This document shows, piece after piece, positions 24,047 to 33,889 of a DNA stretch of 64,000 nt (positions are counted from its first letter, which is position 1; the number at the start of each line of letters is the position of its first letter). The translations under genes and the position numbers were made by a program. This DNA is from Prosopocoilus inquinatus (taxonomy: Eukaryota > Arthropoda > Insecta > Coleoptera > Lucanidae): NCBI GenBank assembly GCA_036172665.1, contig CM069872.1, forward strand, positions 46,052,101 to 46,116,100. The letters are read 5' to 3'. The notes beneath the pieces are model-generated. The model was not told where the DNA came from. It was given only the letters and a program-made list of their open reading frames with translations, and did no database searches.

Positions 24047-24222
24047 TTTTTAATCTCGAACCGGACAGAAATATGAAGGGAAAACATTCAACGTTTCGCT
24101 ATAGATTTAGAGCTACAAATCTATAGCGAAACGTTGAGTGTTTTCCCTTCATATTTCTGTCCGGTTCGAGATTAAAAAAACTTTGGACTTTCAATTTTCA
24201 TCGGACAAGAACAAGCTTCAAT
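24047..24222. mobile_element. Foldback element, copy 2 (near-perfect 62-bp arms)
   Basis: Arms 24047-24108 and 24117-24178 pair over 62 bp with one mismatch around an 8-nt loop AGAGCTAC. Words include TCGAACCGGACAGAAATATG and CAACGTTTCGCTATAG. The family tail ATTTTCATCGGACAAGAA plus CTTCAATTATAA follows to 24222. Such arm identity implies recent formation or ongoing correction. Confidence 0.85.
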
Positions 24223-24520
24223 TATAATCTTTTAGTTGCCCCTTGCGCGTTTTCATTCTTTCCTCGTTTCTTCCCCCAGTCTTTATTTTCTATAAATAAA
24301 GGTCAATTGTTACGTCACCAAATAAAACGTTTCAACCGAAAACATTTTTTTTTCGTCGGTGTGAACGTAATCTAATTCTTTGCTTGTGTTAGGAGAAGTT
24401 TAACTCTTGCAAAGTCACGCACAGTTGCGGATTCAAAAAGCGGGACAGTAAAATTTCGTTGGTTTAAACCTGACTTCTAAATTTCTTATCAACCTTCACA
24501 TTTAATAAATGTTTATTTAT

Positions 24521-24661
24521 TGAAAATTATAACCATTTTGTTGCAAATTGTTTTTTGATTGCAGTGGATTCCTCGAGCATCCTCTGTGCAATCCTAATGC
24601 AATGTGAGGTCAAAAAACGATCGTAAGGTGTCGCTATTTAAGCTTTTCATGAAAATTATAA
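24521..24661 (-). mobile_element. Hammerhead-family retroposon, copy 3, with 12-bp TSD
   Basis: A 117-bp insert (24533-24649) is flanked by exact 12-bp repeats TGAAAATTATAA (24521-24532 and 24650-24661). It keeps TTTTGTTGCAAATTG, TTTTGATTGCAGTGG, TCCTCGAGCATCCTCTGTG (complement of the segment just 3' of the cleavage site), TCCTAATGCAATGTGAGG and AACGATCGTAAGGTGTCGC. The hammerhead 5' half and the middle of the element are missing. Confidence 0.8.
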
Positions 24662-25169
24662 GGAATAAGTGCTTCATACAAATGTATAATATACAAATAT
24701 AATAAAACTTTTAATTGCAAATTATTATTAGACAAAATAAAGTGTTAAAAAAATATTAAAATGACGGGTTCTTAATATCTGATTAAGTTTTTTAATCGAA
24801 TTATTGAATACAAATGTCCGGACGTTAATTAAATTAAGATTTCTGATTTATATTCTACATCCAGACTCTCCCAAACTTATTCTGCAGGCTTCACTAATTC
24901 CATTTGATTCACTGATCGAAAATTTTCTCTCATATTTTCATGACTATACATACTTAACAACTAATTTGACAAGTCTTCTATCTCAAACTTTTAAGCTTAT
25001 AAGAGAGATGTGTTGGTTAATGAATCATATCACCTTTTATGGCTGCAGCAGTTATTATTTTTCCATCGGTACTCGTCGTACGAACTGGGGAAACGCGAAA
25101 AAACTCAATTCGAAAGAGCCAGTAAGAATCCGAAATACAATCCGACACTAAGTCCTCTGTCTTTCACAT
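24662..25169. other. AT-rich DNA with an incidental 115-codon frame
   Basis: The open frame 24804-25151 has no domain, and its 3' part overlaps what looks like the body of the minus-strand SINE next to it. I do not treat it as a gene. Confidence 0.4.
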
Positions 25170-25290
25170 AGAATCCATATGTACCAGGAAGGGATTCGAA
25201 CCCTCACCTAATAGTTGCCCGACCCAACTTCAAAAAACGCTTTGCCAGAGCGCTCAACCAACTGAACTGTGCAGTTAGGAGGTGTAATGT
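25080..25290 (-). mobile_element. tRNA-derived SINE, minus strand
   Basis: The reverse complement has an A box in AGTTCAGTTGGTTGAGCGCT and a strong B box GGGTTCGAATCCCTTCCTGG about 45 nt later. The acceptor ends do not pair, and an unrelated body (ATGGATTCTATGTGAAAGAC) follows, so this is a SINE head rather than a functional tRNA. Confidence 0.65.
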
Positions 25291-26188
25291 CAGAATTTTG
25301 GTAAATAGTCTAGAATACAGTTGACGACGTCAAATCAAATTTCTATGGTTTTTAGAAAAATTGCAAAAATCATTATCTCGAAGAAACATAACATAATTAG
25401 TTTTAATCTTGTTCAACTCTATTGTGTCTGAACTTCTCATATTTATGAATCGATTCGTGCACCTTTAAAACTTGATTGTACGATTCTAAATACAGCAACT
25501 TGTTATTTTACGATACAAAACAACCTTGAGGCTGAGTGAAAATATGTTTTATTTCTTGTTATTTCATGAGCAAGACAGTCCCTGAAGTCAGACATTGTTA
25601 AATATTGGTTTTTCCAGAGAGCGAAAAAATCAGTCATTTTGTTTCTAAAGGCAAGTCACTCATTATAAACAAGTTTCATAAGAAAACGTAGCATTCGTGT
25701 TTTCTTAGTGATATAAAAAGTTAAACTATTTAGATTTAACTTTCCTAATTTTCTTGAGCTTCCGAGAATATTATTTTGATTATCTTCTTTGCAGCATAGC
25801 GATATATCTTCTGCAGAGGAAATTATCAGTTCCCCGGTAGCACTTTTATTAAGTCAATAAAAGTGTGAGATTCAGTTCATGTCTGTGCAGCATTTACAAC
25901 TGCAAAACTTTAAAACTGAATTCAACTCACTTTAAAAGAGCAGGATTTCATAAAGTTAAAATGTGATCCAAACTAATTCTGGCGTGTTTTAAATGTTTTA
26001 TACTATAAATTACATACTTCAGTTCCCTAATTGTTTTCTAACATATAAAATTTAAAATTGCACGTGGAAAATAGCGGAATAGTAGGTGAGTTCGCCTTTA
26101 CGCTCGGAAAGTTCAGAGTGTTTGTTTTTCTCAATCTAGCATGCAGTGCGACGCAGTCGCTCTCCCTTACACTTTTGATCAGGGGTTG

Positions 26189-26291
26189 TATTCTCGAATC
26201 GAGGGAATAAACTGGCAAAAGCTTGGTATGAGAGTATACGTCATTTTGACGTCGCGTTCTCTTGCGAGTTTGATTCTTCGATTCGAGAATA
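26189..26291. repeat. Inverted repeat with 14-bp perfect arms
   Basis: TATTCTCGAATCGA (26189-26202) and TCGATTCGAGAATA (26278-26291) are exact complements 75 bp apart. The flanks show no duplication. Confidence 0.6.
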
Positions 26292-26359
26292 AAGCCCCAG
26301 AGAGTTTTCTCTTTGGGAATTATTTGGGAACACTACCTGTTCCCAATTAAACCCTTCGA

Positions 26360-26485
26360 ACTTCGGACTCACGTTAGTTTAAATGGCAAAGCAGTCGGCA
26401 TGTAACCAATATGTTCCGGATTTGATTCCCGGATGTGACAGAATCCTCCTGTAGTGTTCCTTTCCTTAAGAATTTAAAGAACAAT
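26360..26485 (+). mobile_element. tRNA-like SINE head
   Basis: GTTAGTTTAAATGGCAAAGC resembles an A box and GGATTTGATTCCCGGATGTG a B box, in tRNA-like spacing. A body with TCCTCCTGTAGTGTTCC follows. The acceptor strands do not match. Confidence 0.5.
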
Positions 26486-26489
26486 ATGT

Positions 26490-27640
26490 CTCAGACTTAT
26501 TTCAGATTGTTTCCACAACAACTATTTTTATAAAATTGCAATTGAAAATATTCGAAAACGTGAATGTACACACGTAAAATTTAATAGAGTTTAAAATCCG
26601 CTTTGTGAATATATTCTTAGTTTACGTTTTGTTACAGAAATGAATCTGAGGTGGAAACATAGAATTTGAAACCTAAAGTTTCAGTTGGTGTTTCATACTT
26701 GGGTAGTAATTGTTACATGGAAAAGCCTTCACGTTAATACCCACGAATGCAAGTCGTCAGTGATAACACCAAAACTGCTTACTTATGCACATCGCTTCTG
26801 ATTTAATTAAATATAAGTCCTTGCAAAATAACACATACCACTAACCAAACTAAGCACTTAATGCTGCAGAGTATTTCGGAACACATAGGAATAGTTGTCG
26901 GCAGGATGCGAATAGTAAGTGCTGCTTGTACCGCCGCGAGTTATATCCGTTATGCTGTCGCACTAATAACGGATATTGGACACAAAGTACTGACATTAGG
27001 ACGGCTCATATAAGAACCGGATTGCCCGGAACAAGTCCGCTCTTCATTTACGGGTCAAACGCCCCACAAGCCATCTCCACGGGTGATGATATCGAACGAC
27101 CGACCGACCACTTCGCTAACTCATTTCTTGTCGTTACGCTGCAGACACCGAAATTTACTGCGTCGCATCCTGTGCTGCAACGGACCTGTCCTTAACGATG
27201 CACGAACGTTACGAAAGAGATATCATTTAGCATCGATCCTAGCGAAGCCAATTTTAAGTTACTGGCCACATGGCATTTGGGTTGATAGGTTTTGGTACTT
27301 ACGTCGTATTTCTTGAAATCCTGTTAGTTATCTATCAGTAGCTCAGGATTACTGCAGACATTTCTTAAGTCTGTTATGTACAATGTGTTCAAGAATATTG
27401 ATATCTGATTTCTTTACCAAATAAATTGTTACGGTTTGGATAACCGCTTCTCTGGGAATCACCTGTATATTAAGTTGGGCTGGCGTGCATTCTCGATTGC
27501 ATAATATTAAGAAACCGCGTGTGTGGGAAAGCGCTTCATGCCGCACCTATTTTTTCGGATTTTATTGCAATTAAAGCAGTTATTTTTTACTATCGTCTCC
27601 GTCGCTAGAATATTTAAATTCGTAAAACAACAAATGATCT
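26490..27640. other. Unassigned DNA with a GC-richer island
   Basis: The island at about 26890-27300 has overlapping plus-strand frames (26926-27195 and 27083-27316) in different registers with no recognised domain. A short inverted pair, ATATCCGTTA and TAACGGATAT, lies near 26944-26976. Confidence 0.35.
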
Positions 27641-27977
27641 TACACTTTGAGTTTTAACTCAGACGCACTTGTGCATTCGTTTTAAAATGCCAATAATCCA
27701 AACTGCGAAATCATGACCTGATAATCCGAACGCTACTGGTAGAGACTTGTTTAGCGTCTTGTCCTTTCCTCATTACAATTACGTAGTTGCTAGTGTTGCC
27801 AACCGTGCAGAGTGTTTTCTCTTTCTAGGTGGCATTAATTCCCCTAATTTTGAATAAAAAACCCGCAAATTTTCCAGTTTAAAATTTAAGTACATGCATT
27901 GGCTAAACAAAAAAAAATAAAAATAAAACTGTCGTTAAAACATAATCAAAAAAGACGTACCCATTAGAAAATATATA

Positions 27978-28118
27978 AACCACATAGAGTTCCCTTAATT
28001 CATTTGGGAAGTTACTATCGTAACAACAATTTTTCTATGTAAAAAAACCAACCACATAGAGATCCCTTAATTCATTTGGGAAGTTACTACCATAACAACA
28101 ATTTTTCTATGTAAAAAT
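27978..28118. repeat. Two-copy tandem repeat, 72-bp period
   Basis: AACCACATAGAG(T/A)TCCCT, then AATTCATTTGGGAAGTTACT, then CATAACAACAATTTTTCTAT(GT) occurs at 27978 and again at 28050 with few differences. Each unit begins with ACATAG and ends with CTATGT, so each could fold on itself. Confidence 0.85.
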
Positions 28119-28439
28119 AAATAAAAATAAAGTTACCCGGAGAAACTGAAAATTGATTAAAAAATTATTAATTTCAGGCATTAATTAACTAAATTAATTA
28201 ATTAAATTAATTAAAAATTAATCCCTAAAATCTACTGTTTTATATTTTATAACTGAAAAGAAGATATAATGAATTTTAAACTTTTAGTATTTCTTCAAAA
28301 ATATTTTAAAAATCAATCATCAAGCAATAAATATTTTTCCCTCAATTATTGTGTAAATTGCTTTTTCCCATGTTCATTTCAAAATTCCCCAAAGAAAGAG
28401 AATTTCGCTGTCGGTTAACAACACCAGTAGTGAATATTG

Positions 28440-28450
28440 CCCCCCCCCCC
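28440..28450. repeat. Poly(C) run
   Basis: Eleven consecutive C directly precede the degenerate pogo reading frame. The length may vary or be a sequencing artefact. Confidence 0.8.
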
Positions 28451-29362
28451 GCATTGAGATGTCAAGAAGAAAACATATCACATTAATGTTGAAAGACAAT
28501 TAAAGAGGGTAAAAAAATAGAAATTGGTGTAAGTTATTATTGCTTTAGAATACCATGGAATGAAAAGCTACTGTGCCTGATATAGAAAGATAAACAAAAT
28601 ATGAAATACATAGCAACAACGGACAAAAAAAGGCCCTGGAAACAGAAAAACATTAAAACTTAGTGCAAATCCTGAAGTAAAAAAATGTTTTTATACGTGG
28701 TTTTTGCAAATTTAACACCTCATTTACGTTTAACCAATAATCCGAATAATTCGCTAATTCGAATAATTCTTTACATTTAATTGTTCGGATTAAAGAGGTT
28801 CCACTGTACTTCGAGATGCATCAGCATTTTTTGCGATTTTAATTAAATAATAGCGTTTTGAAACATTTGCAAGCGCATTTTGTCTGTTTCGTGAGAACCG
28901 GTCGAAATTATTATTCCACGAGATTGGACTGTCATAAGATTTCCGTCGCCGTCTATATTTTTCTTAGTGGACCCATCTATGTCAATTACAGCTTTCTGCG
29001 AGTTAACGTTTCGACGGACAGATTAAATTGGTTTCACTCTCGACCTTTAATACCATTGGTTTTTCTTTATGTCATGTTGATACTCGTTGGTGGTTGCTGC
29101 TGATGTTACGATGTTTTCTATTCGTGCATACATTTGGGGGCATGGCTAGTTTTGCTTTATTAACTCGTAATGTGCCTGGAACCAGTCAGTCGCTTAGCGA
29201 GCGAGTGGTGGTGCTGTTTGTGTGGTCCCGTTTTCGAGTCGTGTGTTCAAGATGATATAACTGGAATGTCACCGAAATGTTCCCACACAGTACAGGATGT
29301 AGGTATGTTGATGAATTCCAGTTCCTCTGGTGCCAGTCAATACAAGAGGAAACCTATTCTGA

Positions 29363-29488
29363 TATTCTGTGAAGAAACTTTGGGTCATCCCAACATACTC
29401 GTACAAAAAGGAAAGCAAATCCAACGTAGAAAATTATAGACCAATATCATCAATCATCAATATCAACTCCAGTTATGAGAATAAAGTC
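29363..29488 (+). pseudogene. LINE reverse transcriptase fragment
   Basis: An open frame of 42 codons between stops includes LWVIPTYSYKKESKSN and VENYRPISSIINI. This matches the non-LTR retrotransposon pattern (W...PI.KKG...S(D/N)V.NYRPIS) near the start of the reverse transcriptase domain, where NYRPI is diagnostic. It is truncated on both sides by stops, and no catalytic (F/Y)xDD motif was found downstream. The clade cannot be assigned from so short a piece. Confidence 0.65.
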
Positions 29489-29528
29489 TGAAACAAAGGC
29501 AATACACAATAATTGATATTAACGTTGA

Positions 29529-29666
29529 AAGACAATTAAAGAGGGTAAAAAAATAGAAATTGGTGTAAGTTACTCCACTATTGCTTTAGAATACCATGGA
29601 ATGAGTAAAGCAACTGTGCCTGATATAAAAAAAATTAAAAAATATGAAATACACAATAGGAACTGA
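29529..29666 (+). pseudogene. pogo/Tigger transposase N-terminal (CENP-B-like HTH) fragment
   Basis: An open frame of 45 codons before a stop reads KTIKEGKKIEIGVSYST, IALEYHGMSKATVPDIKKIK and KYEIHNRN. This follows the Psq/CENP-B N-terminal helix-turn-helix pattern (EG.K...I..(E/Y)Y.(M/V)SK.TV..IKK...). The 28459-28610 segment is a second copy with small deletions and frameshifts. Only the DNA-binding head is present, with no DDD catalytic region, so it is a relic. Confidence 0.65.
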
Positions 29667-29689
29667 ATTCTTATGGCGTTTTCGAATTA

Positions 29690-30055
29690 GAGCAGTCTAA
29701 TCAGCTCCAGAGCTACGCCACGCTAGATTAGTTCATAACAGAAATGCTCTTGACCGGATTAAATGTGTTCCTGTACTCCTTGAACGGTAATTGCAATATC
29801 ACACGCATCTCCTCCACAATACTCTACTCTCTTGCACTGTCTCTCGACATGGTGTAAAAATGTTGCTCCATTTTAATGCAATCTGGTTCATTCGAACGTG
29901 GGAATTTTGCTTCCTGAACAAGCAAAAGCCATTCGAATACGCCACCTCATATGCTTGCTCTTTCTGCGTTTGTGGAACATGATCTGGAGCTGCTTCGAGC
30001 AGTCACTTGAAAATGACCTTGGTCTTGATTATGTATAATGATGTAAATAAAATAA
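29690..30055. other. Possible retroelement tail, unassigned
   Basis: The block ends in GTATAATGATGTAAATAAAA plus TAAATTTC, which resembles a polyadenylated 3' end. Reading frames in it are short. The link to the LINE fragment at 29.4 kb is conjecture. Confidence 0.3.
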
Positions 30056-32889
30056 ATTTCAAATCGACATTGGTTGTGGATTACTTGTCTTCAACTAGGT
30101 TCTTTTTATTAACTCTAAAATAATTGGAGGGTGTAACTGATTAAAAATTCTAATAGAACAATGTAGATTAAATCATACCGTCACGTATTGACGAGTGAAT
30201 TAATATGAACGAAAAGAAAAATGCTGAGTCAAGCCCCCAATATATGATGTTAGGTTTTCCGTGAAATCGGCTGTTCCAGAAGAGAGGGAAGAGAATATGG
30301 CTTTAAAACCCTGAGGTATACCGTAATTAACTTTGGGAGGCTCGGAAGTTTTTCCGCCGACAACAACCTTTTTCTGATATAAATAAATGGCCCGCAAATC
30401 GATCGTGTGCGGTCCGGGACCGGCCGGGTCTAATGTATAAATCATCGGCTTATGATTTACGGCGTTCAGTGCGCTTAAAAAATTAAAAAGGGGGAAGTCA
30501 GATTTCTTTTGGCTGTAAATAAAATGTGCAGGTGAACGCCGTGCGTAACAAATGAAACTACCTTCCTTTATTAATATTAATCTCAATCTGAGTGATTTTT
30601 GACAACACTAAGAGAGAAGGATTTACTGTTTTGACCTAGTTTCAGGGTCCTTCTTCGAAAGTTGTTTTGTGTAGTTGTGTAACATGACAAATAATGAAAA
30701 TTCCTATAGGGTGTAAATATTATTCACACACTTGGTTTAGTTGTTGCTCCATCGCATTACTTACTTACTTTCCAAAACAACTTTTTCATTTTACTGGATG
30801 CAGAGTAAAGAATCAATAGGTAGTAGCGCGGGCATTTGGAACGTGCACGCAACTGCGAGATACATTTTAATGTTATTTCATGTTGAAGGGTTAAACACTG
30901 TTCTCTCCCTCGTATTGATATTTGAACCCCTCTTTCGAACGACACACGGCTGAGTGCTCTTGTGGCATTATCTAATATATTGTTCACTGTGACTGTATGT
31001 ATTTTTTTGGCAATATTAAGTTAATTAAGAGTTAGTAAGAAAAAATTTTAAACTAATGTCATTAAAACGACATGTACCAAAGTTTAAAGGAAAGTAAGGG
31101 CAATTTGTAGGCATCGAACTTTGTCTTTTCCGCTTTGCTTTGGCAAGGGATGGACATAGTAAACAACGTCGAAAGCAATTTTTTTAATGAAAATTCTTTT
31201 CTAGTTTAGCGAACCGAAGGAATTCGTAAATATCTTCGGAGGTATTTCCGCAAGCGGAACTTCAAACTACTGATTGCCTAATTCAAACACACTTTTGAGA
31301 ATGTAAATCACGTCTCGGACGACAAATTGTGCTTTGCAGCGTGAAAATGTCAAATCGATTCAGGTGGCTCTAAGCAAAACTCAATAGGTTTTTTTCTCGT
31401 AACGTAACCAAGTTTATATTACTTCTTCTAGTTTTGTTCCGCTTTGGTTACAAATACGTGTCGAGAACTTTTAAAATTCCGAACTACTTTGGAAATTCAA
31501 CAATTTCAGCGGAAACTATACATATAGTAAAGTTTACATATTGTTTGGAGTTGGTGAATTTTAGTTGAGGCGACGGTACGGATCACAGGTTATATTACAT
31601 CGCATATTACGCAAATTTATTAGAATACTGACATAACAGTACGGTGCACTCTTATGTTTATGTTCGCAATAACTACCTCCGCATTTCGCAAACATTAAAG
31701 CATTGTGAAACGCTCTATGTCGGTTCACATCCTGTAATAAATTCCTTCTCGTTTTATATTTTTGTAATATCCAGATCCTGTATCGTAAAGTTTGTTACGA
31801 GCACTCTGAATTTGAAGGACCCTTGCATATCGAGCAGATAAACTCATTAAGGGCGATGCGGTGGATTGTTGAAAAATTAGAGTAATCCTTCGCCAGGTCT
31901 TAAGAATGTTTCGTATAGGAAGTGGGTTGGAGGAAATTAAGACCCGCTCAAATTTCAAGGTAAACATGGGACTAAGCCGAGGACTTTGTTCGGACCCACT
32001 CTTCGACGTGGGTAGTTGATAAGCACCTCTTGATGTCCGCCCTTGCTGCTAGGAAACGAGCACGGTCTATCTCACCAAGCTGCACACGAGGATTGAGGAT
32101 TATGTTTCGGCAATTCCTCGCTTTTATTAATAACTAAATAGGTTTACGGTAGCAGGAATTTTGTAGATGAAAAATAATCCGGATCATTATCCTCAAAAAT
32201 CAAGTGCGTCAGTTGCAAGCGAAATATTAAAAGGAATCGTATTAATTTGATGAAACATAAGCATACCATGGAAAATTTACGGCTTCATATCACGCGGTAA
32301 TCATTTCCAGACGTAAAAATTTAATCTGCTACTATGTATTTGTACCAATACCGTAAGTGCATCATAATCCGGGGATCCGGTGAGCTCAGCACGTGCCCGG
32401 ACTCATAAAGTACCTCAATCATAACTTCTGCCGCGCGTAAATCTGTACGGACGACGAGTTCTTAAGAAAAACGTGTTAATAAAACGAAATCACCTTTAAT
32501 TTTATGTAACGGAAATAAAATCGGACGGGGAAATTGCGCGATTAAATTTTTTAATTTAAGGAGATTTATATTGGCATCGAGCTTTCAATACAAAGTTGGA
32601 GAAGTAAGCACGGGAAACTTCTTCCTGCCTCGATTATTTTTACCCTGCAAACACTATTAAAAACTACTTTGTACGTTTTACACACTTTGCTGTTTAAATC
32701 AAATACAATTTAAAATCGCAGCTGATTAGGTCATTTAAGTATTTCGTCAATAAATCTCTTTCTATTCTCAAAAAAAAAAAAAAAATAGTAGTATCCTCAA
32801 AGTTACACATTAAATAAGACACCCTATATGTGTACCACAGAATATGATTCATAAAAATAAACAACTTTAACGCAGTTCAAATTTTTAAT
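30056..32889. other. Intronic DNA with GC-richer islands, including a 128-codon minus-strand frame
   Basis: The frame 30586-30200 (minus) covers a GC-balanced island with motifs such as YTLDPAGPGPHTIDL, but no known domain and no convincing splice boundaries. A second island at 32270-32470 contains GGGGATCCGGTGAGCTCAGC. An A run of 14 lies at 32771-32784. These may be conserved non-coding elements, and no gene is claimed. Confidence 0.3.
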
Positions 32890-33224
32890 ATATTGTGGCG
32901 CGTCACTCAGCACTACGTCACACTGAAGGCGTCAAGAAGTCGGTTCATTATTGTGCGTCATCAGCCGCCGCGTTGCCTATACCGAACAAACTGGACTTTT
33001 CCAGCATGGAACAAACGAGAAGGCAGCGTAGAATATAAAATCGGCCGGGATGGACTCAGGAGTCAGTCGAATTCTAAATAGCGATCGTCGAAGTTAGATT
33101 TAGTGTGTAAATAAATTGTTACAAATAAATTAGATTGTAAGCATTATTAAATTACGGTTAAGTTTTTACCGAGTGTTTTATTCGATTAAATAAATTAATT
33201 TAAACCCTAGAAACGTAACAATAT
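32890..33224 (+). mobile_element. Solo LTR with ATAT target duplication
   Basis: This 327-bp unit (32894-33220) starts TGTGGCGCGTCACTC and ends CTAGAAACGTAACA, so the termini are TG...CA. ATAT precedes (32890-32893) and follows (33221-33224), a 4-bp duplication. Inside are a TATA box (TATAAAATCGGCCGGGATGG), a candidate transcription start in the GGACTCAGGAGTCAGTCGA region and AATAAATTG poly(A)-like signals. ATAT duplications are typical of 17.6/297-type Ty3/Gypsy elements of insects. No internal coding region is attached, as expected after LTR-LTR recombination. Confidence 0.85.
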
Positions 33225-33415
33225 TAACGTTTTCGAAAAAAAATAAGTTGTTCTAAAAACATGAAAATATCTGTACCTAATCTTAACCGTACGTTGCTTT
33301 AGCTGGTTTGAACCTTTACAGTGTTTGATTAGTGTAGGATTAGAGATAAATAAGTTTGATGTTTCTAAATCATGAAAATTCTTTCATTTTCATCTAAAAT
33401 GTCTCAAAATGTCCA

Positions 33416-33535
33416 GCACCATAAACACCATATTTTTGTATTTGACTTTTCATACTCTCAGAGTACAAACTTCTGACATGGCTCCCATGGCTCCATGCAA
33501 AGTAGGAAAATACAAAAATATGTTATTTATGGTGC
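33416..33535. mobile_element. Foldback with 28-bp arms
   Basis: GCACCATAAACACCATATTT+TTGTATTT (33416-33443) and its inverted copy (33508-33535) pair with two mismatches. The centre holds GGCTCCCATGGCTCC. It looks like a very short MITE. Confidence 0.65.
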
Positions 33536-33863
33536 ACCATGTACCCATTTGTTATTAATTTGTTTTTTCGCAACTTCTTACGACTTCTGATTTTCAAGGA
33601 AAACGGACGATGAAACATGACATTTTTTTAATAACGCATTGTTCTTGTTGGTAAAAAACGTTGCAATGGTCGATAAACCTCAGAGAATAACAGGTTCGAC
33701 ATTCTTAAATCCCGAACATTTTTCAATTTTTTCTATTTTTCACGCTTTACTAGAGTATAATAAGCGACGGGTGGTTCAAATTAATCTGAATTAGACGTTA
33801 CTTTTGATCACTGCATAATTGGGAAAGAGATTGTATTAAAATTAAATTATTTCTGTTTCTGAA

Positions 33864-33883
33864 CTTCTTCTTCTTCTTCTTCT
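33864..33883. repeat. (CTT)n microsatellite
   Basis: About seven CTT units in T-rich DNA. Confidence 0.85.
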
Positions 33884-33889
33884 TTCTCG

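Larger units (their letters stand above)
27660..28808 (+). mobile_element. Decayed pogo/Tigger-type DNA transposon
   Basis: The right end (about 28727-28808) reads in reverse TACAGTGGAACCTCTTTAAT followed by CCGAACA, with repeated AATTCGAATAAT and TAATCCGAATAA words, which is the typical pogo/Tigger terminal style with TA at the edge. Near 27690 TAATCCAAACTGCGAAATC and TAATCCGAACGCTACTGG look like the left subterminal region. The interior (28459-28610) carries a frameshifted copy of the transposase N-terminal helix-turn-helix. A 72-bp tandem duplication and an 11-C run lie inside. Boundaries are approximate. Confidence 0.6.

Noticed and set aside
24804..25151. 115-codon plus-strand frame as a gene
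   Set aside because: AT-driven composition, no domain, no splice or promoter context, and its 3' part overlaps a SINE.
25185..25275. Functional tRNA gene on the minus strand
   Set aside because: A and B boxes are present, but the acceptor strands do not pair and the sequence continues into an unrelated body, so a SINE head fits better.
26400..26485. Complete tRNA gene on the plus strand
   Set aside because: The B box is intact but the acceptor stem is absent and the anticodon arm does not pair.
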